A stretch of 64,000 nt of DNA from Kribbella sindirgiensis. GTDB lineage: Bacteria > Actinomycetota > Actinomycetes > Propionibacteriales > Kribbellaceae. The position numbers and the translations under genes were made by a program. This document shows positions 25,402 through 34,259 of this stretch, piece by piece. Every line of letters starts with the position of its first letter. Position 1 is the first letter of the stretch. The notes beneath the pieces were generated by a model. That model did not search any database. It saw only the letters and a list, made by a program, of their open reading frames with translations, and was not told the origin of the DNA. The DNA is taken from contig NZ_SJKA01000013.1 of assembly GCF_004331435.1 (NCBI RefSeq), forward strand, positions 62,001-126,000, read 5' to 3'.

Positions 25402-27149
25402 CGGCCCGTCTGATCGGGGGCCGCTACCTGCTGGGGGAACCGCTCGGCTCGGGCGGTATGGGCTCGGACTGGCGTGCCCACGACCAGCAGCTGGACCGGA
25501 TGGTCGCACTGAAGCGTGCGCATCCCGGTGTGGACGACCCGGACGGGCGACGGCTGCGCCGGGAGGCGCGGACCGGTGCCCGGCTGCACGACCCGCACGT
25601 GGTGACGATCTTCGACGTGGTGACGGACGGGGACGAGCACTGGCTGGTGCTGGAGTACCTGCCCTCGCGGGGCCTGGACGAACTGGGCAAGCTGCCACCC
25701 GACCAGGTCGCGCGGATCGGCGTACAGATCGCGTCCGCACTACTGGCCGTACACGCGGCGGGCATCATCCACCGCGATCTCAAGCCGGCGAACATCCTGG
25801 TCACCGCGGACGGTACGGCGAAACTCGCGGACTTCGGCATCTCGCGGCGGCTGTGGGCCGAGGCGACGCTGACGGACAGCTCGACGATCGGTACGCCGGC
25901 TCACCTCGCACCGGAAGTAGCCAACGGCAACGACCCGACGGCCGCGTCCGACGTGTTCTCGCTGGGCGCGGTGCTCTACACGGCGCTGGAGGGCCACTCG
26001 CCGTTCGGTGACGACCCGAACCCGTTGGCGGTGCTGCGGCGCGCCGCACGCGGTGAGATCGAGCCGCTGCGACGCGGCGGCGAACTGACGCCGTTGATCA
26101 CGCGGATGCTCGCGGTGGAACCAGGTGACCGCCCGTCGGTCGCCGAGGTCGTGAACGAGCTCGGCGGTACGGCGGCAGCGCCCGTGCGCAGGCGACGCAA
26201 GCGATGGGTGATCCCGGCAGCGGCTGCCGGCGTAGCAGGGGTCGCCGTACTGGGTGTGCTGATCGGGCGGGCGGTGTCGGGACCGTCCGAGCCGTCCGCC
26301 GCGCCCACGACGGCTGTCGCCGGTCCGGTGGGTGATCCGTTGACGGTGGATCCCTGTGCGTTGATCGACGAGTCGACGTTGAGCAAGTTCGGGGACGCGA
26401 CGCTGGAACCGGCGTACGGGAACTTCGACCGGTGTGACGTGGTGGTGAACGGCATCAGCGATCAGCAGGTCGACGTACGGGCGGAACTCGACCAGTCGGA
26501 CAACGAACTGCCGCAGGGCGCGGTGGAGAAGTTCACCGGCAACCTGAGCGAGGTCGTCCGCGCGCGGGCCGAGGACGGCGACTGCGCGCGCGTACTCGTG
26601 CTGTCGGACGGTACGCACGTGGTGGTCGAAGCCCGGCACACCGACGGGTCCGGGATGGACGTCTGCGGGATGGCGGAAGCCGTGACGCAGAAAGCGATCG
26701 GCGTACTGAAGGCCGGTCCGATCCCCCGGCGCCCGCAGCCGCTTCCGGCCGCGTCGCTGGCGCATCTCGACGCCTGCACGTTGCTGGACAACCAGGCGCT
26801 CGAGCTCATCCCGGCGGTGGACGCGACGAACCCGGACACCTCGTTCGGCGGCTGGTCGTGCGGTTGGGAGAGTACGACGAGCGATCTGTCGGTGGATGTG
26901 CGGTTCGACCGGGACCAGCCGCTGGACGCGTCGGACGGGCGGCCGGTGACGATGTCCGGCCGGTCCGCGTTCATCTCGAGCGAGGACGACGGCCCGGGGA
27001 CCTGTGCGGCGCTGATCGTGTTCCGGAAGTACGCCGACACGGTCGAACTGGTGACGGTGATCGCCAGAGGCCCCGGTACGCAGACCTCACTGTGCGGACT
27101 GGCCACGAAGCTCGGTCAATCCGTTGCTGCGAAGCTGCCGAAGGCCTGA
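25398..27149 (+). CDS. Receptor-like Ser/Thr protein kinase with duplicated extracellular domain
   Basis: 583 residues from GTG overlapping the peptidase stop. Kinase domain residues about 5-260: GSGGMG loop, catalytic HRDLKPAN with Asp127, DFG with Asp145, APE in HLAPEV. One membrane helix follows at about 270-292 after an RRRKR stop sequence. The outer part consists of two related modules, each opening with a Cys-x-Leu-Leu/Ile-Asp motif (DPCALID, about 315; DACTLLD, about 455) and with a paired Cys downstream, reminiscent of DUF3558-type lipoprotein domains. No PASTA repeats are present. It probably senses an extracellular signal or cleavage event. Confidence 0.9.
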   Translation: MTARLIGGRYLLGEPLGSGGMGSDWRAHDQQLDRMVALKRAHPGVDDPDGRRLRREARTGARLHDPHVVTIFDVVTDGDEHWLVLEYLPSRGLDELGKLPPDQVARIGVQIASALLAVHAAGIIHRDLKPANILVTADGTAKLADFGISRRLWAEATLTDSSTIGTPAHLAPEVANGNDPTAASDVFSLGAVLYTALEGHSPFGDDPNPLAVLRRAARGEIEPLRRGGELTPLITRMLAVEPGDRPSVAEVVNELGGTAAAPVRRRRKRWVIPAAAAGVAGVAVLGVLIGRAVSGPSEPSAAPTTAVAGPVGDPLTVDPCALIDESTLSKFGDATLEPAYGNFDRCDVVVNGISDQQVDVRAELDQSDNELPQGAVEKFTGNLSEVVRARAEDGDCARVLVLSDGTHVVVEARHTDGSGMDVCGMAEAVTQKAIGVLKAGPIPRRPQPLPAASLAHLDACTLLDNQALELIPAVDATNPDTSFGGWSCGWESTTSDLSVDVRFDRDQPLDASDGRPVTMSGRSAFISSEDDGPGTCAALIVFRKYADTVELVTVIARGPGTQTSLCGLATKLGQSVAAKLPKA

Positions 27150-27150
27150 G

Positions 27151-27915
27151 ATGGAACGGCTCCCTCCGAACCACACCAGCCTGGCAGGCGGCGTACCTGC
27201 CTCCCAGCCGGGCACCATCTTCGTGCTGAGCGTCGCCGGCGGTGTCAGCGTCGATGCTGGACCACACCGGACGATCCTGTTCGGACGGAACCGTCCCGAG
27301 GTGCATGTCTGCATCGGCGAGGACGATCCGCGCGTCAGCCGGAGACACGGCTCGATCAGCCACCGCAGCGGCCAGTGGTACGTCGCAGTGACAGGTCGAC
27401 TGCCCGTACGGCTCTCACGTCAGCGAGCGCTGTTCGCCGGCGAGGACCCAATACCTCTCGCAGCCGGTTACACACCGCTCTTCGTACAAGGCTCCAGTGG
27501 ACGCGAGCACCTCCTGGAGGTGTACGTCGTTGGCGACAGCGGCACTCGCCCCGTACCGCGGCCGCGTGAGTCAACGCACCCGCCGCGCATCTGGCGGCTC
27601 TCTCCGGCTGAGAAGCTGGCGTTGATCGTGGTCGGCCAGCGGTACCTGCTGCACGACCTGCACCCGCTGCCACTGTCCTGGCGGCAGGCCGCGGACCAGC
27701 TGGCCGAGCTGCAGCCGACGGAGGGCTGGACTGCCAAGCGGGTCGAGCACCTGGTCTCCAACGTCCGCAGCCGGCTGTCGCGGGACGGCGTACCCGGGCT
27801 AACTCGGGAAGAGGTCGGTGAACCGGTCGGCAACGCCCTGAACGACAACATGTTCCGGGAGCTCCTGCTGTCCACCACAATGGTCCCGGCCGACCTCGAC
27901 GTACTGGAGGACTGA
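27151..27915 (+). CDS. FHA-domain protein
   Basis: 254 residues, ATG one base after the kinase stop. The FHA fold is at about 30-110, with FGR at strand 3 and SRRHG (phosphothreonine-contact Ser/Arg/His) following ED-DPRV. The C-terminal half (about 145-254) is helical, with a possible helix-turn-helix (SWRQAADQLAELQPTEGW, then RVEHLVSNVRSRL). FHA proteins bind phosphothreonine, so it is the likely reader of the adjacent kinase. A CCGGAC/GTCCGG hairpin lies at 27938-27954 after the gene. Confidence 0.85.
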   Translation: MERLPPNHTSLAGGVPASQPGTIFVLSVAGGVSVDAGPHRTILFGRNRPEVHVCIGEDDPRVSRRHGSISHRSGQWYVAVTGRLPVRLSRQRALFAGEDPIPLAAGYTPLFVQGSSGREHLLEVYVVGDSGTRPVPRPRESTHPPRIWRLSPAEKLALIVVGQRYLLHDLHPLPLSWRQAADQLAELQPTEGWTAKRVEHLVSNVRSRLSRDGVPGLTREEVGEPVGNALNDNMFRELLLSTTMVPADLDVLED

Positions 27916-27994
27916 GCTCGGGAGGGGTCCCCGGCAACCGGACTTACCGTCCGGGACATGACCAAACCGCCCCGCTCCATGACTCGCGACAACT

Positions 27995-28028
27995 CCATCA
28001 ACGTTCCCGTGTAACAAGCGGTTGATGG
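27995..28028. promoter_or_regulatory. Inverted repeat upstream of the peptide synthetase
   Basis: CCATCAAC (27995-28002) and GTTGATGG (28021-28028) are exact reverse complements with 18 bases between. It lies about 50 bases upstream of the -10 element of the synthetase, a possible operator or upstream hairpin. Confidence 0.4.
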
Positions 28029-28077
28029 CTACACCTACGTGTTTGCTTCGGGTTGTCCAAGCCGTAACTGAGCGGCG

Positions 28078-28083
28078 TATTAT
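28078..28083 (+). promoter_or_regulatory. -10 element of the peptide synthetase (leaderless)
   Basis: TATTAT ends 6 bases before the GTG at 28090. TTGTCC at 28053-28058 could be the -35 (19-base spacer). Confidence 0.6.
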
Positions 28084-28089
28084 CCGCCC

Positions 28090-31000
28090 GTGACGTTGCG
28101 ACGCGGGGACCTGGCGACAGCCTCGCGGACGTTGGTGGACGTTCTCGAGGAGACGGCCGCCGTCCACGCCGACGAACCCGCACTCGACGACGGCAGCGTC
28201 AGCCTCAGCTATCGCGAACTGCTGGTGCAGACCACCAAGTTCGCCGGCCGCCTGACGGCGGCGGGCATCGGACCGGGCGACCGCGTCGGGATCCGGATCT
28301 CGTCAGGACACAACGACCTGTACGTCGCGATTCTCGGCACCCTGCAAGCGGGTGCGGCGTACGTCCCGGTCGACGCCGACGACCCGGAGGAGCGCGCCGA
28401 ACTCGTCTTCGGTGAGGCCGCCGTCGCGGCCACGGTCGGTGACGAACTCGAACTCACGATCACCCGCCCGCAGCAGGCGCCGATGACCGACAACGACGCG
28501 GCCAACGGCTCCTTCGACTACCCGTACTCCGCCCGCATGGACGCGACGAGTACGACGGACTCCCCGCGCGGCACCACCGGACCGGAGCCGGCCGACGACG
28601 CGTGGATCATCTTCACCTCGGGCTCGACCGGCGTACCGAAAGGTGTCGCCGTCACGCACCGATCGGCGGCCGCGTTCGTCGACGCCGAGGCCCGCCTGTT
28701 CCTGCAGGACGAGCCGATCGGCCCCGACGACCGGGTCCTGGCCGGACTGTCCGTCGCGTTCGACGCGTCCTGCGAGGAGATGTGGCTGGCCTGGCGGCAC
28801 GGCGCCTGCCTCGTCCCGGCACCGAGAAGCCTGGTCCGCACCGGCATGGACCTCGGCCCGTGGTTGGTTGCCCAGGGCATCACTATCGTCTCGACCGTGC
28901 CGACGCTGGCCGCGCTCTGGCCGCCGGACGCCCTCGACCAGGTCCGGCTGCTGATCTTCGGCGGCGAGGCCTGCCCGCCGGAGCTGGCCGAGCGTCTCGC
29001 GATCGAGGGCCGCGAGGTCTGGAACACCTACGGCCCGACCGAGGCCACCGTGGTCGCCTGCGCCGCTCAGCTCACCGGCGAAGGACCGGTGCGGATCGGT
29101 CTTCCCTTGGACGGCTGGGATCTCGCCGTTGTGGATGCCGCAGGCAACGAGGTGGCCGACGGCGAGATCGGTGAGCTGATCATCGGCGGCGTAGGCCTGG
29201 CCCGGTACCTCGACCCGGCCAAGGACGCCGAGAAGTTCGCCCCGATGCCGGCCCTCGGCTGGGACCGCGCGTACCGCAGCGGTGACCTGGTGCGATCCGA
29301 CCCGTTGGGCCTGCTGTTCCAGGGCCGCGCCGACGAGCAGGTCAAGCTCGGCGGCCGCCGGATCGAGCTCGGCGAGGTCGACGCCGCGCTGCAGGCGCTC
29401 CCGGGTGTCTCGGGCGCCGCGGCCGCCGTGCGCAATAGCGCCGCGGGCAATCAGCTCCTCGTCGGGTACGTCGTACCGGACGAGGCCGTCACCTTCGACA
29501 ACGCGAAGGCCACCGAGCGTCTGCGTGAGGCGCTGCCCGCGGCGCTCGTACCGCTCCTGGCGATCGTCGACACGCTGCCGACCCGGACCTCCGGCAAGGT
29601 CGACCGCAACGCGCTCCCCTGGCCGCTGCCCGGGATGGACAGTGACGGCCCGGCCGCGGAGCTGGACGGGACCGCGGGCTGGCTGGCCGAACGCTGGACG
29701 AAGATCCTCGGCGCCAAGGTCACCGGGCCCGACAACGACTTCTTCCTGCACGGCGGCGGCAGCCTCGCCGCGGCCCAGCTGGTGTCCGCGCTCCGCGAGC
29801 GGTTCCCGGATGTCACGGTCGGCGACATCTACGAGTACCCGCGGCTCGGCGCGCTCGCCGAACGGCTCGACGACTTCCGGCCGGCGACACTGGAGCCGGT
29901 CGCGCTCCGGGTGATCCGGCCGACCCCGAAGAGCACGCAACTCCTGCAGACCGCGCTGACCCTGATCCTGCAGACCGTCGTCGGCGTCCGCTGGCTGGTC
30001 TACGTGTTCACGCTGAACAACCTTCTCGCCGCGCTGATCGAGCCGCTCCCGTGGGCGCGGACCGTGTCGTGGTGGTGGATCCTGGCCGGCTGGCTGATCC
30101 TGATCAGCCCGGCGGGCCGGATGGGGATCGCGGTCGTCGGTGCCCGGATCCTGCTGCGCGGCCTGAAGCCAGGCACGTATCCGCGCGGCGGCAACGTCCA
30201 CGTCCGGCTCTGGGCCGCGGAGAACCTTGCCGACGCGGCCGGTGCCGCCAACCTGGCCGGCGCGCCCTGGATCGCCTACTACGCTCGCGCACTCGGGGCG
30301 AAGATCGGCCGCGGCGTCGACCTGCACACGCTGCCGCCGGTGACCGGCATGCTCACCATGGGCCGCGGCGCCTCGATCGAGCCCGAGGTCGACCTGGCCG
30401 GCTACTGGATCGACGGCGACCAGCTGCACATCGGACAGATCTCCGTCGGCCCCGACGCGGTGGTCGGCTCCCGCAGCACTCTGCTTCCGGGCGCGGAGAT
30501 CGGCCGCAGCGCCGAGATCATGGCCGGCTCGGCGGTCTCCGGCCGCGTCCCCGAGAACGAGCGCTGGTCCGGCTCCCCCGCGGCGCGGCTCGGCCGCGCG
30601 CGGCGCCCGTGGCCGGACCACCGGCCCGCACGCGCTCCTTGGTGGGTCGCGGCGTACGGCGCCCAGTCCGCGCTGATGTCCCTCATCCCGGTTGCCGGGG
30701 CCGCCGCGGCGTTCGTCGTCCTCGGGTACGCGGTGCGCGGCACCCAGACATTGCCGGACGCGGCACTGCACGCGCTGGCAGCGATCCCGCTGATGACGCT
30801 GGTCGGGTTCGCCACCATCACGGTCCTCACGCTGATCGGCGTACGGCTCCTCGGTATCGGGATCAAGCCCGGTCACTACCCGGTCCGGAGCCGGATCGGG
30901 TGGCAGGTCTGGGCGACCGAGCGGCTCCTCGACGCCGCGCGCACCCTGCTCTTCCCGCTGTACGCGAGCCTGCTGACGCCGTGGTGGCTGCGCGCTCTGG

Positions 31001-32022
31001 GCGCGAAGATCGGCCGCGACGTCGAGGCGTCCACGGTCCTGCTGCTGCCGAAGATGACGACGGTCGGCGAGGGCGCGTTCCTGGCCGACGACACGATGAT
31101 CGCCTCGTACGAGCTCGGCGGCGGCTGGCTGCACGTGGCCGGCGCGAAGGTCGGTAAGCGCGCCTTCCTGGGCAACTCCGGGATGACGGCCCCGGGGCGG
31201 AGCGTCCCGAAGAACGGCCTGGTCGCGGTGCTGTCCGCGGCGCCGAAGAAGTCCAAGGCCGGTACGTCGTGGCTCGGTTCTCCGCCCGTGAAGCTCCGTC
31301 GTCAGGCGGTCTCGGGTGATCAGAGCCGCACGTTCAACCCGCCGTACAAACTCAAGGTCGCCCGCGCGCTGGTCGAGCTGTGCCGGTTCGTCCCGATGAT
31401 GTGCACGGTGCTGATCGCACTCGGCGTGCTGTTCGCGCTGCAAGCCCTCGACCTCTGGCTCGGTCCGTGGTGGACGATGCTGCTGTCCGGCGCGGTCATC
31501 CTCGCCGCCGGCGCGGTCGCGGGCGGGATGGCGACGGTCGCCAAATGGGTCATCGTCGGCCGGACGAGAGCCGTCGAGTATCCGCTGTGGAGCTCGTTCG
31601 TCTGGCGCAACGAAGTCGTCGACAGCTTCGTCGAGCTGGTCGCCGCGCCCTGGTTCGCGAACGCCGCCGCCGGTACGCCGGTGCTCACGCTCTGGCTGCG
31701 GTCACTCGGAGCGAAGATCGGCAAGGGCGTCTGGTGCGAGACGTACTGGTTGCCGGAGGCGGATCTGGTCACCCTGGGCGACGGTGCCACGGTGAATCGC
31801 GGTTGTGTGCTGCAAACGCACCTTTTTCATGATCGAGTTCTCTCCATGAACACAGTCACCTTCGAAGCCGGGGCAACTCTCGGCCCGCACGGCATCGTCC
31901 TCCCGGCCGCCAGCGTAGGAGCAGGAGCTACCATCGGGCCGGTGTCTCTCGTGATGCGTGGTGAAGGTGTTCCGGCCGGTACGCGCTGGGCAGGGAACCC
32001 GATCGCTCCCTGGCAGGGCTGA
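28090..32022 (+). CDS. Pls/PosA-type single-module NRPS (homopoly-amino-acid synthetase candidate)
   Basis: 1310 residues. Adenylation domain about 15-520: A3 TSGSTGVPKG, A4 FDAS, A5 NTYGPTE, A10 TSGKVDR. Carrier domain with attachment Ser558 in LHGGGSLAAA. Then six membrane helices in three pairs (about 615-690, 855-925, 1095-1170), alternating with three soluble segments carrying hexapeptide-like/NRPS-terminal domains. This matches epsilon-poly-lysine synthetase (Pls, about 1319 residues) in length and order. Specificity residues read by alignment to GrsA are D225 A226 E229 S268 I289 G291 T313 V321 V322 K503, close to the bacitracin lysine code as I recall it (DAESIGSVC). Product inferred: a cationic isopeptide polymer. 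Confidence 0.88.
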   Translation: MTLRRGDLATASRTLVDVLEETAAVHADEPALDDGSVSLSYRELLVQTTKFAGRLTAAGIGPGDRVGIRISSGHNDLYVAILGTLQAGAAYVPVDADDPEERAELVFGEAAVAATVGDELELTITRPQQAPMTDNDAANGSFDYPYSARMDATSTTDSPRGTTGPEPADDAWIIFTSGSTGVPKGVAVTHRSAAAFVDAEARLFLQDEPIGPDDRVLAGLSVAFDASCEEMWLAWRHGACLVPAPRSLVRTGMDLGPWLVAQGITIVSTVPTLAALWPPDALDQVRLLIFGGEACPPELAERLAIEGREVWNTYGPTEATVVACAAQLTGEGPVRIGLPLDGWDLAVVDAAGNEVADGEIGELIIGGVGLARYLDPAKDAEKFAPMPALGWDRAYRSGDLVRSDPLGLLFQGRADEQVKLGGRRIELGEVDAALQALPGVSGAAAAVRNSAAGNQLLVGYVVPDEAVTFDNAKATERLREALPAALVPLLAIVDTLPTRTSGKVDRNALPWPLPGMDSDGPAAELDGTAGWLAERWTKILGAKVTGPDNDFFLHGGGSLAAAQLVSALRERFPDVTVGDIYEYPRLGALAERLDDFRPATLEPVALRVIRPTPKSTQLLQTALTLILQTVVGVRWLVYVFTLNNLLAALIEPLPWARTVSWWWILAGWLILISPAGRMGIAVVGARILLRGLKPGTYPRGGNVHVRLWAAENLADAAGAANLAGAPWIAYYARALGAKIGRGVDLHTLPPVTGMLTMGRGASIEPEVDLAGYWIDGDQLHIGQISVGPDAVVGSRSTLLPGAEIGRSAEIMAGSAVSGRVPENERWSGSPAARLGRARRPWPDHRPARAPWWVAAYGAQSALMSLIPVAGAAAAFVVLGYAVRGTQTLPDAALHALAAIPLMTLVGFATITVLTLIGVRLLGIGIKPGHYPVRSRIGWQVWATERLLDAARTLLFPLYASLLTPWWLRALGAKIGRDVEASTVLLLPKMTTVGEGAFLADDTMIASYELGGGWLHVAGAKVGKRAFLGNSGMTAPGRSVPKNGLVAVLSAAPKKSKAGTSWLGSPPVKLRRQAVSGDQSRTFNPPYKLKVARALVELCRFVPMMCTVLIALGVLFALQALDLWLGPWWTMLLSGAVILAAGAVAGGMATVAKWVIVGRTRAVEYPLWSSFVWRNEVVDSFVELVAAPWFANAAAGTPVLTLWLRSLGAKIGKGVWCETYWLPEADLVTLGDGATVNRGCVLQTHLFHDRVLSMNTVTFEAGATLGPHGIVLPAASVGAGATIGPVSLVMRGEGVPAGTRWAGNPIAPWQG

Positions 32023-33326
32023 TGGTTGACCCGTATGTGCCCAGCCACGGAAGCACCGACTACAAGGTCGAGTCGTACGAACTCGACCTGGACTACCGGG
32101 TCAGCAGCAACCGGCTGACCGGCAAGGCGACGATCACGGCGTTCGCCACCCAGGCGCTCTCCCGGCTCAGCCTCGACCTGTCCGGGCTCCGGGTGTCGAA
32201 GGTGTCGGTGAACGGCCGCCGGCCGCAGCGGTACGTCCATCGCGGCGGCAAGCTGCACATCACTCCGGCGACGACGATCCCGGACGGCGCCGAGTTCTCG
32301 GTCGACGTCCAGTACAACGGGAACCCGAAACCCGAGGACAGCCCGTGGGGCGAGCTCGGCTGGGAAGAGCTCACCGAGGGCGTGATCGTCGCCAGCCAGC
32401 CGAGCGGTGCGGCGACGTGGTTCCCGTGCAACGACCACCCCGGCGACAAGGCGCACTACCGGATCTCGATCACCACGGACTCGCCGTACCAGGTCGTCGC
32501 GAACGGACGGCTGGTGTCGCGGCGGGTGAAGGCGAGTCGTACGACGTGGGTGTTCGATCAGGCTGCACCGATGGCGACGTACCTCGCGACCGTGCAGATC
32601 GGACGGTACGACGAGGTGGACCTGGCGGCCTCGCCCGTGACGATCAGGGGCGTGTTGCCGGCCGGGCGGAGCCGCGAGTTCCGGCACGACTTCGGGCGCC
32701 AGCAGGACATGATGAAGTTGTTCTGCCGGCAGTTCGGGCCGTACCCGTTCGGCGGATACACGGTCGTGGTCACCGACGACCCGCTGGAGATCCCGCTCGA
32801 GGCGCAGGGCATCTCGGTGTTCGGCAGCAACCACGTCGACGGCCGGAACGGATCGGAGCGGCTGATCGCGCACGAGCTGGCGCACCAGTGGTTCGGGAAC
32901 AGCCTGACCCCGGCGAACTGGCAGCACATCTGGCTCAACGAGGGCTTCGCCTGCTACGCCGAGTGGTTGTGGTCGGAAGAGTCGCGCGGGCTCACCGCCG
33001 ACCAGCAAGCGTCCAAGGCGCACACGCGGTTGAAGGGCCTGGCACAGGACCTGCTGCTGTCCGACCCCGGCCCGGACCTGATGTTCGACGACCGCCTCTA
33101 CAAACGCGGTGCGCTCACCCTGCATGTACTGCGCAAGCACCTCGGCGACGACGCGTTCTTCGAACTCCTCCGTACCTGGACCAAGACCCACCGGCACGGT
33201 TCGGTCACCACCGCCGACTTCATCGCCCTGGCCACCACCTTCAGCCCGGACGAGGAGGCACTACGCCATCTGTTCGCCGCCTGGCTGGATTCCTACGAGC
33301 TCCCACCACTGCCCCGGAAACGCTAG
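32022..33326 (+). CDS. M1-family zinc aminopeptidase, coupled to the peptide synthetase
   Basis: 434 residues, catalytic core only (no long C-terminal helical domain). Zinc site HELAH 284-288 with Glu307 in WLNEGFA, and QWFGN after the motif. The exopeptidase GAMEN motif is replaced by LEAQG, in which one Glu remains. There is no signal peptide or membrane helix. The ATG shares one base with the synthetase stop (TGATG), so the two are made together. M1-like zinc aminopeptidase activity has, from memory, been reported for epsilon-poly-lysine degradation in Streptomyces, so trimming or removal of the polymer is a plausible role. Confidence 0.88.
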   Translation: MVDPYVPSHGSTDYKVESYELDLDYRVSSNRLTGKATITAFATQALSRLSLDLSGLRVSKVSVNGRRPQRYVHRGGKLHITPATTIPDGAEFSVDVQYNGNPKPEDSPWGELGWEELTEGVIVASQPSGAATWFPCNDHPGDKAHYRISITTDSPYQVVANGRLVSRRVKASRTTWVFDQAAPMATYLATVQIGRYDEVDLAASPVTIRGVLPAGRSREFRHDFGRQQDMMKLFCRQFGPYPFGGYTVVVTDDPLEIPLEAQGISVFGSNHVDGRNGSERLIAHELAHQWFGNSLTPANWQHIWLNEGFACYAEWLWSEESRGLTADQQASKAHTRLKGLAQDLLLSDPGPDLMFDDRLYKRGALTLHVLRKHLGDDAFFELLRTWTKTHRHGSVTTADFIALATTFSPDEEALRHLFAAWLDSYELPPLPRKR

Positions 33327-34189
33327 CCGGCGCGTGCCACCTCGGCGGCGACTTTCACGAAGCGTTCGGTGAGCGGGGTTCTCGTGGCCCAGGCGGTGCC
33401 GGTCCACCAGGTGGCCGCGCGACCCGGGAGCGGAACCAGGCGGACCTCGGGCGCCGCGATCCGCTCGGCGGTCTGCGGTACGACGGCGGGCCCGGCACCG
33501 GCGGCGGTCAGGGCGAGGACGGTCTGCAGGTCCCCGGCTTCCTGGACTATGTGTGGGTGGCAACCAAGTTCGGCGTACAGGGTGTTGATCTGAGCGGTCA
33601 GGCCCGGTCCGCGATCCGGCGTCAGGCGGACCAGCGGGCGCGCGTCGATCCAGCCGACCAGGTCCCGCGGCAACTGCTGGTCGGCCGGTACGGCGAGGGT
33701 GAGCCGATCCCGTCGCAGCCGCAGGTGCTCGAGGCCGGGCGGCACCGGCAACCGGACGAATCCGATCTGCAAGCTGCCGGCCAGCAGCCGCTCGCACTGC
33801 ACCGCCGACGACATGTCCTCGAGCGAGATGGTTACTCCCGGCCACCGGCTCCGGAACAGCGCCACCGCCCGCGGAGCCAGCTCGATCCCCGACAACCCGA
33901 ACCCGATCGCGAGCGAACCCTCGGCCCCGGACGCCACCTGAACAGCCCGTCGCTCGAAGGCCTCGGAACGGTCCAGCAACTCCAGAGCGTCAGGAAGCAG
34001 CAGCTCCCCGGCCGGGGTCAACCGCGCGCCGTGCCGGCCCCGGACGAACAGGACAGAGCCGACTCGGCGCTCCAGCACCTGGATCTGCTTGGTCAGGGCC
34101 GGCTGACTGGTCGACAACTCCGCGGCCGCGGAGCCGAAGTTCCGCAACCTGGCCACCGTGACGAACGCCCGCAGCAGACGAAGATCCAT
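33323..34189 (-). CDS. LysR-family transcriptional regulator
   Basis: 288 residues. N-terminal winged helix (LRLLRAFVTVARLRNFGSAA, then LSTSQPALTKQIQVLE) and a LysR substrate-binding domain. It is divergent from a nitrilase gene (70-base gap), the usual position for its target. It converges with the M1 aminopeptidase gene, overlapping its last 4 bases. Confidence 0.93.
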   Translation of the reverse strand: MDLRLLRAFVTVARLRNFGSAAAELSTSQPALTKQIQVLERRVGSVLFVRGRHGARLTPAGELLLPDALELLDRSEAFERRAVQVASGAEGSLAIGFGLSGIELAPRAVALFRSRWPGVTISLEDMSSAVQCERLLAGSLQIGFVRLPVPPGLEHLRLRRDRLTLAVPADQQLPRDLVGWIDARPLVRLTPDRGPGLTAQINTLYAELGCHPHIVQEAGDLQTVLALTAAGAGPAVVPQTAERIAAPEVRLVPLPGRAATWWTGTAWATRTPLTERFVKVAAEVARAG

Positions 34190-34195
34190 AACCCC

Positions 34196-34201
34196 AGGAT
34201 A
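34196..34201 (-). promoter_or_regulatory. -10 element of the LysR gene (leaderless)
   Basis: Minus-strand TATCCT lies 6 bases before the ATG. No ribosome site is seen. Confidence 0.5.
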
Positions 34202-34259
34202 TGGAACAGCCCCGAATCGCTATTGGACGTCATAGGTGCTTCGGCGTTTCGATGGGCGT

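Noticed and set aside
24145..25740. Upstream extension of the DUF2207 copy 2 frame
   Set aside because: The extra 532 codons are antisense to metallopeptidase 4. The signal peptide starts at 24144 behind a -10 element.
28303..31443. Open minus-strand frame of 1046 codons antisense to the peptide synthetase
   Set aside because: It mirrors the codon pattern of the real gene in high-GC DNA, has no domain motifs and is rich in Arg/Gln/Asp typical of antisense frames.
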